Source: Cyanocohniella sp. LLY
GTDB lineage: Bacteria > Cyanobacteriota > Cyanobacteriia > Cyanobacteriales > Nostocaceae
DNA length: 43,875 nucleotides
Reading direction: 5' to 3'
Assembly (NCBI GenBank): GCA_022241785.1
Contig: JAKOMP010000052.1
Location: forward strand, 1 to 43,875
Within the stretch, counting starts at the first letter, position 1. Every line of letters starts with the position of its first letter. Position numbers and translations under genes: made by a program. Shown in pieces: positions 9,304-18,882 of this stretch. The notes below the pieces were generated by a model. The model searched no databases. It saw only the letters and a list, made by a program, of their open reading frames with translations, and was not told the DNA's origin.

Positions 9304-10899
9304 TTAAAGCGATGAACCAGTAGCCGGAATATCCACGGTGGGGACTACCACAGGCGGTCTATCTGGGCGTTTTGATTCCACAGGTGGGGGGGTAGGGATG
9401 ACCACAGGCTGTGATGGTTTCACTATTGAAGGTGCAGGTGGCGGTGGCGGTGCAGGTGAAGTAGACTCCTTGCTAGTTGTGGGTATGACATTGGAGGCTG
9501 GCGATTCTGGGGATGCAGCCTCTTCACGCGATGAACGGATTTCCCGTAGCCTTTCTATTAACGGCGGTGTCGGCTCAACGCTAGGCGAAACTGAAGGTTT
9601 TGTAGGTCTTACACTATTGGTGCGCGGCGCGTTTTCAGTAGAACTACTGCTACTGGTTGTGGGAGTTTCTTCTTGAACAACAGGTACAGAACGCCGGCGT
9701 TGTCTGGGCGTTGAGGCTGGTGCTGTGTTCCTGGCGGGAGAAGTGCGAGTATTTTGAGGCGTATTATTTTCTTCCCTAGAAGATGAAGCTGGCGAATTAA
9801 CAGCAGGTTTTGTTTGTGCTGGCTCTATTGTCCGTTCTTCAAACAGCGGTGGTGAAGATGACTGTGGTTCAGCACCAGAAAATAGGCTGGTGATCCCAAA
9901 ACCAGCTGTACCGGCAACAGCAGCTACACCTAAAGCTATGAATAATTTAGTCTTCCCCTGTGTTGGAGACTTTGAGGGCTTTTTAACTCGACTGAGGACA
10001 GTTGCGTGGGGCAATTTTTCTCGCTGTTGCTTCGCAGACAAATTTATTGTGGGTACTGCTTGAGTAGGGGGTGCTTGGGGTGTACTCATGCCACTTAGAG
10101 GCAGTAGTTGCAACCAGTCAGCAACCGTAGCTGGCCGAAAGCGAGATTCTACAGCCATACCACGCATGACTGCTTGATTGACTGCTGCACTCAAATGAGG
10201 TTGCAGTTCACGAGGAGATGGCATTTTTTCGCGATCGCGCAACAAGGCCGGTAAGGGAACTTGTGCTGTCAATAAAGCATACAATGTAGCTGCCAAACCA
10301 TACACATCTGTAGCGGGTGTGCGCGGTGCTTGGGTCAAATACTGTTCAATGGGAGAATAACCTTCAGAAACCATTCCTGTCTGAGTTTGCCTGACACCGT
10401 TATTAAATTCCCGGGCAATGCCAAAATCAATCAGTACTACTGCCTGAGTTCCTTGACGCAGAATAATATTATCTGGTTTCACATCCCGGTGCAGTAAACC
10501 ATTGTTATGTACTACCTGTAATGCCGCACCAATTTGCCGGATGTAATGAATTGCTGTTGTTTCTGGTAAAGGAATCGCTGGTAAGACAAAGGCGTTACCT
10601 AAAGTTTCTCCAGGAATATATTCCATCACCATGTAAGGCAGGCCGTCTTCCACAAAGAAGTCGCTAACCCGGACAATGTTGGGGTGGAGACAAGTGGCTA
10701 AACGTCTGGCTTCATCCTGGAATTGACGCTCAAACTTAGCAAAATCAGGATGCTGTCGCAGTCTTTCATTAATGGTTTTCATCACTACCTCTTGACCTAA
10801 GTAGTGATGAGTAGCCTTAAACGTAATGCCAAAGCCACCGCGCCCGATTTCTTGAATCAGGGTATATTTGCCACCCTGCAAAATTGTGCCTGCTAACAT
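9304..10899 (-). CDS. Membrane-anchored serine/threonine protein kinase
   Basis: A eukaryotic-type kinase of 531 residues. The catalytic domain (about 12-270) has the Gly loop IGRGGFG (18-24), Lys41 in VVMKTI, catalytic HRDVKPDN (137-144) and DFG at 158-160; [10 protein letters not shown] stands in the activation segment as is common in cyanobacterial kinases. A linker is followed by one membrane span (about 318-340) and a 190-residue Pro/Ser/Thr-rich tail that would lie outside the cytoplasmic membrane. All catalytic residues are present, so it should be active. The ATG at 10899 is chosen because family members start MLAGTxL; the same frame stays open for 82 more codons to 11145 through repeated sequence. 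It lies downstream of the Omp85 gene in the same direction. Confidence 0.9.
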   Translation of the reverse strand: MLAGTILQGGKYTLIQEIGRGGFGITFKATHHYLGQEVVMKTINERLRQHPDFAKFERQFQDEARRLATCLHPNIVRVSDFFVEDGLPYMVMEYIPGETLGNAFVLPAIPLPETTAIHYIRQIGAALQVVHNNGLLHRDVKPDNIILRQGTQAVVLIDFGIAREFNNGVRQTQTGMVSEGYSPIEQYLTQAPRTPATDVYGLAATLYALLTAQVPLPALLRDREKMPSPRELQPHLSAAVNQAVMRGMAVESRFRPATVADWLQLLPLSGMSTPQAPPTQAVPTINLSAKQQREKLPHATVLSRVKKPSKSPTQGKTKLFIALGVAAVAGTAGFGITSLFSGAEPQSSSPPLFEERTIEPAQTKPAVNSPASSSREENNTPQNTRTSPARNTAPASTPRQRRRSVPVVQEETPTTSSSSSTENAPRTNSVRPTKPSVSPSVEPTPPLIERLREIRSSREEAASPESPASNVIPTTSKESTSPAPPPPPAPSIVKPSQPVVIPTPPPVESKRPDRPPVVVPTVDIPATGSSL

Positions 10900-11154
10900 A
10901 GAGAGTCCTAAGTCCTGATTCCTGATTCCTGAGTAAGCAGATAGTACTGAGTCCTGATTCTCCAAGCAATCCCTAATCAACAATTTTTCCCTATCTTGAC
11001 ACAAGTCAAGAACTAACAAGGATATCAGCCTTGTATTTAGGAATATATTAATGTTGGTAACTGTTGAAGTGTCAAACCTCTCGATGATCGTAACAGCTTT
11101 GTCTTTTAGATCATACAATAGGGGCCATTGGCCATTTGTCTCCACAAAGACCCA
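10900..11154. other. Spacer between Omp85 and kinase genes with TCCTGAT repeats
   Basis: Contains the heptamer TCCTGAT repeated with variations between about 10908 and 10965. The frame of the kinase gene remains open through it, which may mislead automatic start calling. A possible Shine-Dalgarno-like AGGA lies about six bases before the ATG at 10899. Confidence 0.4.
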
Positions 11155-13536
11155 TTAAAATCGCTGACCTATACCTAAATGTACTCGGCTTTCTCCTTGG
11201 TCATTTATCCCATAGTCAGCGCGAATTAAACCCAGAGGGGAGTCAATTCGGACTCCAGCCCCATAACCAAAACCATTACCTGGTTTACCCCGCACACCAG
11301 CGGGATCTCCGATGACGGTATCACCAGAACCCAAATCTGAGGCAAAGTCAGCAAAGACGACACCACCCAATACCGGGATAATGGGAAAACGATATTCTGC
11401 GGAAGCCAATACATAAGTCCGCGCACTACCCACTTCCCCCGAATCGTAACCCCGCACTGAATTAGAACCACCTAAGTTAAAACTTTCGTAGGGTGGTAAA
11501 TCGCCGAGGACAGTACCAGCTTGGAAGTTGACAGCGAATACTTGGGACTGGGTGTTGTTAGTATTAAATAATTTTACTGGCACATATTGACTGTAATTGG
11601 CCGTGAGGCGATTCATGGAAATATTACCTTGACCAATGGGTATGGATTGTTCTGCACTTAAACTTACCAGAGAACCTTGAGTGGGATTAAAAATATTATC
11701 TCGTTTGTCTTGGGAAGCAGTGAAAGATACAGTAGCTAAATCGTCAATCCCCGTACCACTGGCTGATAGGCGATTGCCTAGTTCATCAACCGGGGAAATA
11801 TTACCTTGGCGATCGCGAATGCTAGTACGTGTATAATTTAATCCCAAAGATGTATTCCAGTCGTCTAGTGGCTGCTGGAGGCTGAAGGAAGCACCAATTT
11901 GACCTTCTCGCGCTTGGTCACCGTTGGGTAATGGCACGCTGTTATCAAGTGTTGCGGAAATTTCCCGGCGACGGAAAGTATTAATGCTATAACCTAAACG
12001 ATCTGGCTCTGTTGAGCGATAGGGGCTGGTAAACCTAGTATCAAACTGTACATCTCGGCGACTCACACCTAAATTTACAGCCAAATTATCGTTGACACCA
12101 CCAATGTTTTGGTCTTGATAACTTAAAGTTCCTAATAGTCCCAAGTCAGCGTTATAGCTACCACCGACGTTAACCGCCCTAGCCCCCATTTCTTTGAGAT
12201 CGTAAACAACATCAACTTTATTGGCATCGCCTTCGAGGTTGACATTCACTGTTTGAAATAAACCAGTACCATATAGTCGCTGAACATCTTCCCTGACAGT
12301 ATTTTCTTGGAAAATTTGCCCTGATTGCAGTTGTAATTGCTGCTGAAGGAAATCGGTTTTAGTACGTCCTTCTACTGGTTTACCCTGACTGTCAACGGTT
12401 TTCCCATCTTCGCCAATAAAACGAAACTTGATATCACCCACCAAGCCTTCCGCGACATTTACGGTGAGAACGCCTTGGCGATTGGGCAAAATTGATAGCA
12501 CGTTTGCCAGTTGATAACCATTGTCGGCATACCATTGATCGATTTGTTGGACAACTTGTTTGAGTCCCTCGGGACTGATGGGTTTGCCAATTTGCGATTG
12601 GAAACGTTCTTGAGCTACTGGATAAGTCAGTGCTTTAGCTCCTGAAAGTTGTAGCGATCGCACGATTACTGGTTGCACCTGATACACTACATTTAAGCCT
12701 GCTGGTGTGGTGGTGCTACTGACATTAGCACTAGTAAATAAACCTGTCTCTAAAATTGCCGCTACGTCTTGTTGTAGCTGGTTTTGACTCGTATCTCTAC
12801 CAACTTGGGTTTTCACCACTTGGCGCACAATCTGCTGCAATTCTTCGGTAGCACCTACGACTTGGATGTTTGTAGCTGTGACTACTAAGTTATTATCGGT
12901 ATTTGCGGAGATGAGTAGGGGCTGTGGGGAGGTGGGGCGATTTGCTGGTACAACTAGAGAATTTTGGGAAAACTGTTGGGTATCTAGAGTTTCTGGTGAA
13001 GCAGATATGGGTTGATTTTCTAAATTTGTGGCTGTTAAAGCTACTGGAGATTTTTGATTGGTGCTTACTGGTATAACTACAGTATTTTGAGAAAATTGTT
13101 GGGTATCTAGAGTTTCTGGTGAAGCAGATATGGGTTGATTTTTTAAATTTGTGGCTGTTAAAGCTACTGGAGATTTTTGATTGGTGCTTACTGGTATAAC
13201 TACAGTATTTTGAGAAAATTGTTGGGTATCTAAAGTTTCTGGTGAAGCAGATATGGGTTGATTTTCTAAATTTGTGGCTGTTAAAGCTACTGGAGAATCT
13301 TGATTTACACTTGCGGGTACAACTACAGAGTTTTGAGAAAATGATTCGGTAGTTAGGGTTTCTGGGAATGCAACAGATTCCATGCGCGCAGGTGTTGCTT
13401 CTATAACCGGCACAACGGAGTTTTCCGCTGGTTCATCTTGAGAAATGGTTTTGCTAGATGCTGCTGTTGCTTGTTGTGTAATATTGCTAGCTGCTAAAGT
13501 AGCTAAAGTTAAAATTGCAGCCGAAGAAATTCGCAT
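11155..13536 (-). CDS. Omp85/BamA-family outer-membrane protein with N-terminal tandem repeats
   Basis: A 793-residue outer-membrane beta-barrel of the Omp85 family, which inserts or exports outer-membrane proteins. A signal peptide occupies about the first 25 residues. Residues 30-205 are a low-complexity region with a 41-residue unit (containing SPETLDTQQFSQN and SPVALTATNL) repeated about three and a half times. Three POTRA-like domains follow (about 215-450: VVTATNIQVVGA, VRSLQLSGAKAL, GDIKFRFIGEDG), then the barrel with the VRGYDSGEVG loop-6 motif and a terminal GIGQRF ending in Phe. Cyanobacteria encode several Omp85 paralogues; the N-terminal repeats mark this one as non-housekeeping or specialised. 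It is divergent from the LpxB-like gene, which also concerns the envelope. Confidence 0.93.
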   Translation of the reverse strand: MRISSAAILTLATLAASNITQQATAASSKTISQDEPAENSVVPVIEATPARMESVAFPETLTTESFSQNSVVVPASVNQDSPVALTATNLENQPISASPETLDTQQFSQNTVVIPVSTNQKSPVALTATNLKNQPISASPETLDTQQFSQNTVVIPVSTNQKSPVALTATNLENQPISASPETLDTQQFSQNSLVVPANRPTSPQPLLISANTDNNLVVTATNIQVVGATEELQQIVRQVVKTQVGRDTSQNQLQQDVAAILETGLFTSANVSSTTTPAGLNVVYQVQPVIVRSLQLSGAKALTYPVAQERFQSQIGKPISPEGLKQVVQQIDQWYADNGYQLANVLSILPNRQGVLTVNVAEGLVGDIKFRFIGEDGKTVDSQGKPVEGRTKTDFLQQQLQLQSGQIFQENTVREDVQRLYGTGLFQTVNVNLEGDANKVDVVYDLKEMGARAVNVGGSYNADLGLLGTLSYQDQNIGGVNDNLAVNLGVSRRDVQFDTRFTSPYRSTEPDRLGYSINTFRRREISATLDNSVPLPNGDQAREGQIGASFSLQQPLDDWNTSLGLNYTRTSIRDRQGNISPVDELGNRLSASGTGIDDLATVSFTASQDKRDNIFNPTQGSLVSLSAEQSIPIGQGNISMNRLTANYSQYVPVKLFNTNNTQSQVFAVNFQAGTVLGDLPPYESFNLGGSNSVRGYDSGEVGSARTYVLASAEYRFPIIPVLGGVVFADFASDLGSGDTVIGDPAGVRGKPGNGFGYGAGVRIDSPLGLIRADYGINDQGESRVHLGIGQRF
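12975..13343 (-). repeat. 123 bp in-frame tandem repeat (three units) inside the Omp85 gene
   Basis: Units start at 12975, 13098 and 13221, exactly 123 bp apart, each coding 41 residues. The first two differ at about one base in 123; the third shares its first half closely and diverges in its second half. A weaker fourth unit follows from 13344. The near identity points to recent duplication or conversion, and copy number is likely to vary between strains. Confidence 0.95.
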
Positions 13537-13782
13537 AATATTTATTTTAATTAACTGGTAGTTAGTTGTAATGAGGTGAGTTAATGAGGATTATACTAAC
13601 TTCCAGCTGCTTGGCCGATTGATATCCTCATTTATACCTCTTGTCCAAACAGACAGTTAATTTTCAGATTTTGTTTCTATGCTGGATGAAAAGCGTTATT
13701 TACTAGATATTGCAGAATGTCTAAAATCCAAAATTGTTTAATGACCTTCACCAGTTAGTTTTATTTGTGTCGCCCTATTTAT

Positions 13783-15141
13783 ATGAGTAATGTCTCGCGG
13801 TTATCTTCAGATGCAACTTCTCGTTTGCAGCTACTAGTTTTAAGCAATGGTCATGGAGAGGATATAATTGCTATCCGCATTTTGGACGAACTCCAGCAAC
13901 TACAAAATTCCCCAGATATTTTTGCTTTACCTTTGGTGGGTGAGGGACACGCTTACCAACATTTAAATATCCCACTTATCGGTTCAGTACGTACCATGCC
14001 TTCTGGTGGGTTTGTGTATATGGATAGTCGTCAACTAGTAAGAGATGTGCGTGGCGGTTTAGTGCAACTTACCCTGAATCAAATTCAAGCTATACGTCGT
14101 TGGGTGCGTTCCCAAAAAAAATTAGGTAACAAGACAGCTATTTTAGCTGTAGGAGATATTGTACCGCTGTTGTTTGCTGCTTTTAGTGGTGCTAATTATG
14201 CTTTTGTGGGTACGGCAAAATCAGAATATCATGTCAGAGATGAAGTTGGGCTATTATCCAGAACATCAAAAGCTGCTTATTGGGAAAACTTTTCTGGTTC
14301 AATTTATCATCCTTGGGAACGTTGGTTGATGAGTCGTCGCCGTTGTCGGGCTGTGTTCCCTAGAGATTCTTTGACTACAGAAATATTACAAAAGTGGTCA
14401 ATTCCCGCTTTTGATTTCGGTAATCCCATGATGGATGGTCTGCAACCGTCATTTTCTTCTGCAAAATTTTATAATGTCGCAGCCCAACAGCAAGAAACAG
14501 CTAGACCATTGGTAATTACTTTATTGCCTGGTTCCCGGGCCCCGGAAGCATATAATAATTGGCAAGTCATTATGACTGCTGTATCTGCATTAATGGCTAG
14601 TTTTCAAGAAAGAGATTCTATTTTAAACTCTGCTGGCAGCGTAGTATTTTTAGGAGCGATCGCCCCGAGTTTAGATACCAATATTTTAGCCCAAACTATT
14701 CAATCCCAGCGCTGGCAACCCCACACAGAATCGCCCATCCCCCTACCTGACCCCAATGCTTTAATATTTCAGCAAAAAAATGCCTATTTAGTGCTAACAC
14801 AACAAGCATATAACGATTGTTTACATTGGGGTGATGTGGCGATCGCAATGGCAGGCACAGCCACAGAACAATTTATCGGCTTAGGTAAACCCGCCATCGC
14901 CATTCCCGGTAATGGCCCTCAATATACCCCAGCCTTTGCCGAAGCCCAAAGCCGCCTTTTAGGATCATCCTTGATTTTAATAGATCATCCCACCAAGGTA
15001 GTACAAGTAGTGCGATCGCTACTCAAAAATCCTGATAGTTTGCACGTCATTTCTGAGAACGGGATGCAACGCATGGGTAAACCCGGTGCTGCAAGACGTA
15101 TCGCCGATTGTTTACAAGCAAAATTAGGGAGTAGGGAGTAG
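13783..15141 (+). CDS. Lipid-A-disaccharide synthase-related protein (LpxB-like)
   Basis: A GT-B-type protein of 452 residues belonging to the cyanobacterial group described as lipid-A-disaccharide synthase-related. Seen: LLVLSNGHGEDIIAIRIL near the N-terminus, LPLVGEGHAY, AVGDIVPLLFA, ITLLPGSRAPEAY, and near the C-terminus IAMAGTATEQFIGLGKPAIAIPG, which parallels the LpxB/MurG sugar-nucleotide site. Its true substrate in cyanobacteria is not established. The frame reaches back to TTG 13765, but ATG 13783 (MSNVSRL) is the better start. The last codons (Gly-Ser-Arg-Glu) and the stop are encoded by a GGGAGTA repeat that continues beyond the gene, so the C-terminus was probably reshaped by repeat spread. 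Confidence 0.85.
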   Translation: MSNVSRLSSDATSRLQLLVLSNGHGEDIIAIRILDELQQLQNSPDIFALPLVGEGHAYQHLNIPLIGSVRTMPSGGFVYMDSRQLVRDVRGGLVQLTLNQIQAIRRWVRSQKKLGNKTAILAVGDIVPLLFAAFSGANYAFVGTAKSEYHVRDEVGLLSRTSKAAYWENFSGSIYHPWERWLMSRRRCRAVFPRDSLTTEILQKWSIPAFDFGNPMMDGLQPSFSSAKFYNVAAQQQETARPLVITLLPGSRAPEAYNNWQVIMTAVSALMASFQERDSILNSAGSVVFLGAIAPSLDTNILAQTIQSQRWQPHTESPIPLPDPNALIFQQKNAYLVLTQQAYNDCLHWGDVAIAMAGTATEQFIGLGKPAIAIPGNGPQYTPAFAEAQSRLLGSSLILIDHPTKVVQVVRSLLKNPDSLHVISENGMQRMGKPGAARRIADCLQAKLGSRE

Positions 15142-15319
15142 GGAGAAGAAGCAGGGGGGCAGGGGGCAGGGTGCAGGGGGGAAAGACTTCTAGCTATGAC
15201 CAACATTTTCCCTATTGCCTTGTCCCCTTGCACCGCACTGAGCTTGCCGTAAAGCCCTGAAGGGCATAGCTGCGCTTACCGCACAGCGTCTCGAAGAGAA
15301 GTGTCCCCTTGTCCCCTCA
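15142..15319. other. Convergent spacer filled with repeats
   Basis: G-rich tandem-like phrases (GGGAGTA, GGGGGCAG) at 15125-15180 are followed by a GC-rich interspersed palindromic repeat at about 15233-15302 that shares the phrase CGTCTCG-AGAGAAG with 484-499. It separates two convergent genes. No gene or T-tailed hairpin was recognised. Confidence 0.5.
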
Positions 15320-16042
15320 TCACCCAACTAAACCAGAACGCAACGCACGTACAGCAGCTTGAGTACGGTCATCGGCACAGAGTTTATTCAGAATATTCCG
15401 CACGTGGGTTTTCACTGTCCCAACTGTGATGTAAAGTTGTTCGGCGATTTGCCCATTACTACACCCAGCAACAATCAACTCGAGGATTTCTAGTTCGCGT
15501 TGTGTTAGGGGATAGGTTTCTAAAACTTGTTCGTATTCTGTGGCTAGGGCCTCGATTTTTACCGTTTTTGGCTTATCAGAACCTGGGGTTTCTCCAGGAA
15601 TCCCTTGGCGCATTTTCCGCAACACTACGTTGGCAATGGCAGGATCAATCCAAGAGTTACCACCGTGAGTTGCTTGTATGGCTTCTGTTAATTTATTGAT
15701 GCTTGTCTCTTTCATGTAATACGAGTCTGCACCTGCTGCAAAAGCTGCTAGTACTGCATCCTCTGTATGATCCATTGTCAAGATCAAAATTTTGGTTGCT
15801 GTTTGTCCAGTTTCCGCTTGAAATCGCCTAAACTTACGGGTAAGTTCAATTCCATCCATGTCAGGCAAGCCGATATCTACCACTGCTACGTCTGGCTTCG
15901 CTGTTTCTAAAAGTTTTAGTCCTTGGGTGGCATTTGCTGCCTCGCCAATTACTTTTAATGCACTGTGGGACTGCAATGCAGCTTTTAGTCCCATTCTAGT
16001 CAGGTCATGATCTTCAATTAAAATAATGCTGATTTCACTCAT
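15320..16042 (-). CDS. NarL/LuxR-family response regulator
   Basis: A 240-residue transcription regulator. The receiver domain (about 4-125) has the acidic pair EDHD (10-13), phospho-acceptor Asp56 in VAVVDIGLPD, Thr in LILTMD and Lys in YYMKETS. A linker leads to a LuxR-type helix-turn-helix (about 175-238) with LTQRELEILELI, IAEQLYITVGTVKTHVRNI, the DNA-recognition signature. Phosphorylation would control dimerisation and DNA binding. It is divergent from the PAS kinase gene across a 300 bp spacer, so that kinase is a reasonable candidate partner; the pairing is inferred from position only. Confidence 0.92.
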   Translation of the reverse strand: MSEISIILIEDHDLTRMGLKAALQSHSALKVIGEAANATQGLKLLETAKPDVAVVDIGLPDMDGIELTRKFRRFQAETGQTATKILILTMDHTEDAVLAAFAAGADSYYMKETSINKLTEAIQATHGGNSWIDPAIANVVLRKMRQGIPGETPGSDKPKTVKIEALATEYEQVLETYPLTQRELEILELIVAGCSNGQIAEQLYITVGTVKTHVRNILNKLCADDRTQAAVRALRSGLVG

Positions 16043-16342
16043 CGCTATACCCGCTCTTTTCTGATTGCATCATGCAAACTATGGCTTTTCTTAGCAGTTT
16101 ATCTGATTTTCCCAAACCTAAAGATAGAGGATATTTAATTAATCCTGCATCCACCGATAGAAATAATAAATACCTATTTTTCTGACAATATATACAGAAA
16201 AAAATCTGGCCTTAGATATATAGCTAGTTTAGCAATAAAAATGAAATATTGATACGGACTATAACTTGTATCATTGCTTTAGGTATTAAGCAGTCATCTC
16301 ATAATTAATACTATTCTAAATCTTTAAAAAGATCTAAAGAAT
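16043..16342. other. Divergent promoter region of the LuxR regulator and PAS kinase
   Basis: Three hundred AT-rich bases that must contain promoters for both directions. No gene, tandem repeat or convincing operator palindrome was recognised. Confidence 0.4.
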
Positions 16343-18007
16343 ATGCATAAATCAGATAAAGTTAAAGATGGAATGACACAAAGTGAAAACCGCCTACGTG
16401 CTATTTTTAACCAAGCCTTTGAATTTATTGGCTTAATGAAGCCAGATGGCACTCTGATTGAAATCAATCAAACGGCGTTAGATTTTGCAGCCCTCTACAG
16501 ACACCAAGTGATTGGCTTGCCTTTATGGGAAACTCGTTGGTGGTCAATCTCTAAGCAAATTCAGGGACAACTGAAAAATTCCATTGCTTGTGCAGCTAGT
16601 GGACAGTTTGTGCGTTATGAAGTCGATATTGTCGGTACTGGCGATAGAGTTGCTCACCTAGATTTTTCGATAAAGCCCATCAAAGATGAAAATGGGCAAG
16701 TTATTTCTCTGATCTTGGAAGGTCGAGATATTACAGACCAAAAAATTATGGCAGTTGATGCCCATAGGTTATTCAATGAACAGGTTTTTTCATTACCTCA
16801 TCAGTGTGTAAAGATGGGGTTTGATCATATGACTCAACGTCATCAGACAGAACAAGCATTACACGAAAGTGAAGCGAGATTTCGCGCTACCTTTGAACAA
16901 GCGGCTGTGGGTATTGCTCACTTAGCGTTAGATGGTCGGTGGTTACGCGTTAACCAAAAACTGTGTGAAATACTGGGTTATACCCATGAGGAGCTTTTAA
17001 AGCTGACCTTACAAGATATTTTTCATGCCGATGATTTAGCAACTGATACAGTCAAAATTCGGCAACTATTAGCAGGCGAAATTCAGATTTACTCAACGGA
17101 GAAACGCTACATCCGCCAGAACACATCATCCGCTTGGATTAATCTCACAATGTCATTGTTACGAGAAGCCGATTGGTTGCATGGAAATCACGAGGAAAAA
17201 CCCAGTTACTTGATTGCTGTGATGCAGGACATTTCCCAGCGCAAACAAGCAGAATTTACTTTGCAACAACGGGCAGAGGAACTTACACGTTTAAACACAA
17301 TTTTGGCCCATACAACTAGCTTATTACAAAAGCGTAACCAAGAATTGGATCAGTTTGTGTATGTAGCTTCCCATGATCTGAAAGCACCACTGCGGGCGAT
17401 CGCCAGTCTCTCTGAATGGTTAGAAGAAGACTTAGGCGAGCAATTACCCCCAGACAATCAACACCAGATGCGCCTGTTGCGGGGGCGAGTCCGTCGCATG
17501 GAAGGGCTAATTAATGGCTTATTAGAGTATTCACGAGTGGGGCGCAATCAAACAGAATTATCTCTAGTCAATGTTGAAGCTTTGTTGCGGGAAATCATCG
17601 ATTCCTGGGAATTGCCATCAACATTTGTGATCGACATTGCCCCGGAAATGCCTACTTTTATTACAAAAAAATTTCCTTTACAACAAGTATTTGCCAACTT
17701 GATGGAAAATGCCATTAAGCATCACTCACGCAGCAATGGTAAATTAAAAATTTCTGTGCAAAATCAGGGAAAATATTACAAATTTATCGTGGCAGATGAT
17801 GGACCGGGGATTTCCCCTGAATATCAAGACAAAGTGTTTGTGATTTTTCAAACCCTAGAAGCCCGCGATCGCCAAGAAAATACGGGCATTGGTCTAGCGA
17901 TCGTCAAAAAGATTGTCGAAACCGAAGGAGGTACAATTACTTTAGAGTCTCAGCCTGGTATTGGTAGCACTTTTAGTTTTACTTGGCTGAAACAAGCAAA
18001 TGAATAA
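16343..18007 (+). CDS. PAS-PAS sensor histidine kinase
   Basis: A soluble 554-residue histidine kinase. Two PAS domains (about 14-135 and 175-300; the second starts ALHESEARFRATFEQAAVGIAH) may bind a ligand or cofactor. A coiled linker leads to the dimerisation domain with His344 in YVASHDLKAPLRAI, the form seen in phytochrome-type kinases, and an ATPase domain with LMENAIKHHS (N box), VADDGPGIS (G1), VFVIFQTL (F box) and GIGLAIVKK (G2). All catalytic motifs are intact. No membrane segment. It is followed after 290 bp by a small Rcp1-like receiver, the usual partner of this kinase class. An in-frame ATG at 16373 is an alternative start. Confidence 0.92.
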   Translation: MHKSDKVKDGMTQSENRLRAIFNQAFEFIGLMKPDGTLIEINQTALDFAALYRHQVIGLPLWETRWWSISKQIQGQLKNSIACAASGQFVRYEVDIVGTGDRVAHLDFSIKPIKDENGQVISLILEGRDITDQKIMAVDAHRLFNEQVFSLPHQCVKMGFDHMTQRHQTEQALHESEARFRATFEQAAVGIAHLALDGRWLRVNQKLCEILGYTHEELLKLTLQDIFHADDLATDTVKIRQLLAGEIQIYSTEKRYIRQNTSSAWINLTMSLLREADWLHGNHEEKPSYLIAVMQDISQRKQAEFTLQQRAEELTRLNTILAHTTSLLQKRNQELDQFVYVASHDLKAPLRAIASLSEWLEEDLGEQLPPDNQHQMRLLRGRVRRMEGLINGLLEYSRVGRNQTELSLVNVEALLREIIDSWELPSTFVIDIAPEMPTFITKKFPLQQVFANLMENAIKHHSRSNGKLKISVQNQGKYYKFIVADDGPGISPEYQDKVFVIFQTLEARDRQENTGIGLAIVKKIVETEGGTITLESQPGIGSTFSFTWLKQANE

Positions 18008-18297
18008 CAACCTTCAGGCTTACGGTACAGCATTTTGCTATTTAACTCTCACTAATGACTGAGGACGGGCGTTAACTCGCTCATTTACAATTATTGTGAG
18101 GCTTAATAAAGTATTTTATTTTCCTTGCTGTTATGCTGATTTTTGTTCCTTGAAAAATTAACTAATTTCAGATTGTTAATAACTTATTGTCTACCCGCCA
18201 TTAGTTATTAACCATTAGCTACAATTTAACATTTTAATTCTCATACACTGTTTAATTAACCAGTCGAACATAAAAAAAGCGAATTCAATGCCAGGAA

Positions 18298-18726
18298 ATG
18301 CAAGAAAGAGTGATTAACATATTACTAGTGGAGGATGACGAAGTAGATGTCATGAATGTCAAGCGGGCATTCAAGAAGGTGAATATTACCAATCCCATTT
18401 ACCTTGCAGGCAATGGCATAGAAGCACTCAAAATGCTGAATGGCAATGGGCAACCACCCCAGATACCGGCTGAAAGACGCTTGGTCTTGCTGGATTTGAA
18501 TATGCCTAAGATGGGTGGGATCGAATTTCTCCAAAAATTACGTTCTGATCCCCAACTGAGGACAACTCCTGTAGTTGTGATGACAACATCCAACCAAGAT
18601 CAAGACAGAGTAGAAGCTTACAAATTAAACGTTGCTGGCTATATTCTGAAACCTATTACCTTCTCAAATTTTGTGGAAATGATGGCAGCACTGAATAAGT
18701 ATTGGATATTGTGTGAAATACCTTGA
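18298..18726 (+). CDS. Single-domain response regulator, Rcp1-like
   Basis: A 142-residue stand-alone receiver. It has the acidic patch VEDDEVD (10-16), phospho-acceptor Asp66 in VLLDLNMPKMGG, Thr in VVMTTSNQD and Lys in YILKPIT. The sequence type (VEDDEVDVMNVKRAF, long beta4-alpha4 region, FSNFVEMMAALNKYW end) matches the small regulators that accept phosphate from phytochrome-like kinases. No output domain, so it works by protein contact or phosphotransfer. Located between the PAS kinase and a receiver-kinase hybrid. Confidence 0.9.
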   Translation: MQERVINILLVEDDEVDVMNVKRAFKKVNITNPIYLAGNGIEALKMLNGNGQPPQIPAERRLVLLDLNMPKMGGIEFLQKLRSDPQLRTTPVVVMTTSNQDQDRVEAYKLNVAGYILKPITFSNFVEMMAALNKYWILCEIP

Positions 18727-18882
18727 TTAACCAAAGCCGTGGTTTGACATCCTCAGAGTCTTCAGCCGGTGATTGGGAAAAGTTTATTAAAAACCCATCT
18801 AATTTTAAAACTATTTAGTTGCCTATTTTGAACATAAAGATGCTAAACATCAACCTGTATTTGACAGCGAAAATAAAAACCA

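Noticed and set aside
9338-9676. 112-codon Gly-rich plus-strand ORF
   Set aside because: It is the antisense of the Pro/Ser-rich tail of the Ser/Thr kinase and reflects composition only.
13679-13741. 20-codon ORF upstream of the LpxB-like gene
   Set aside because: Too short, no ribosome site; cannot be told from chance without expression data.
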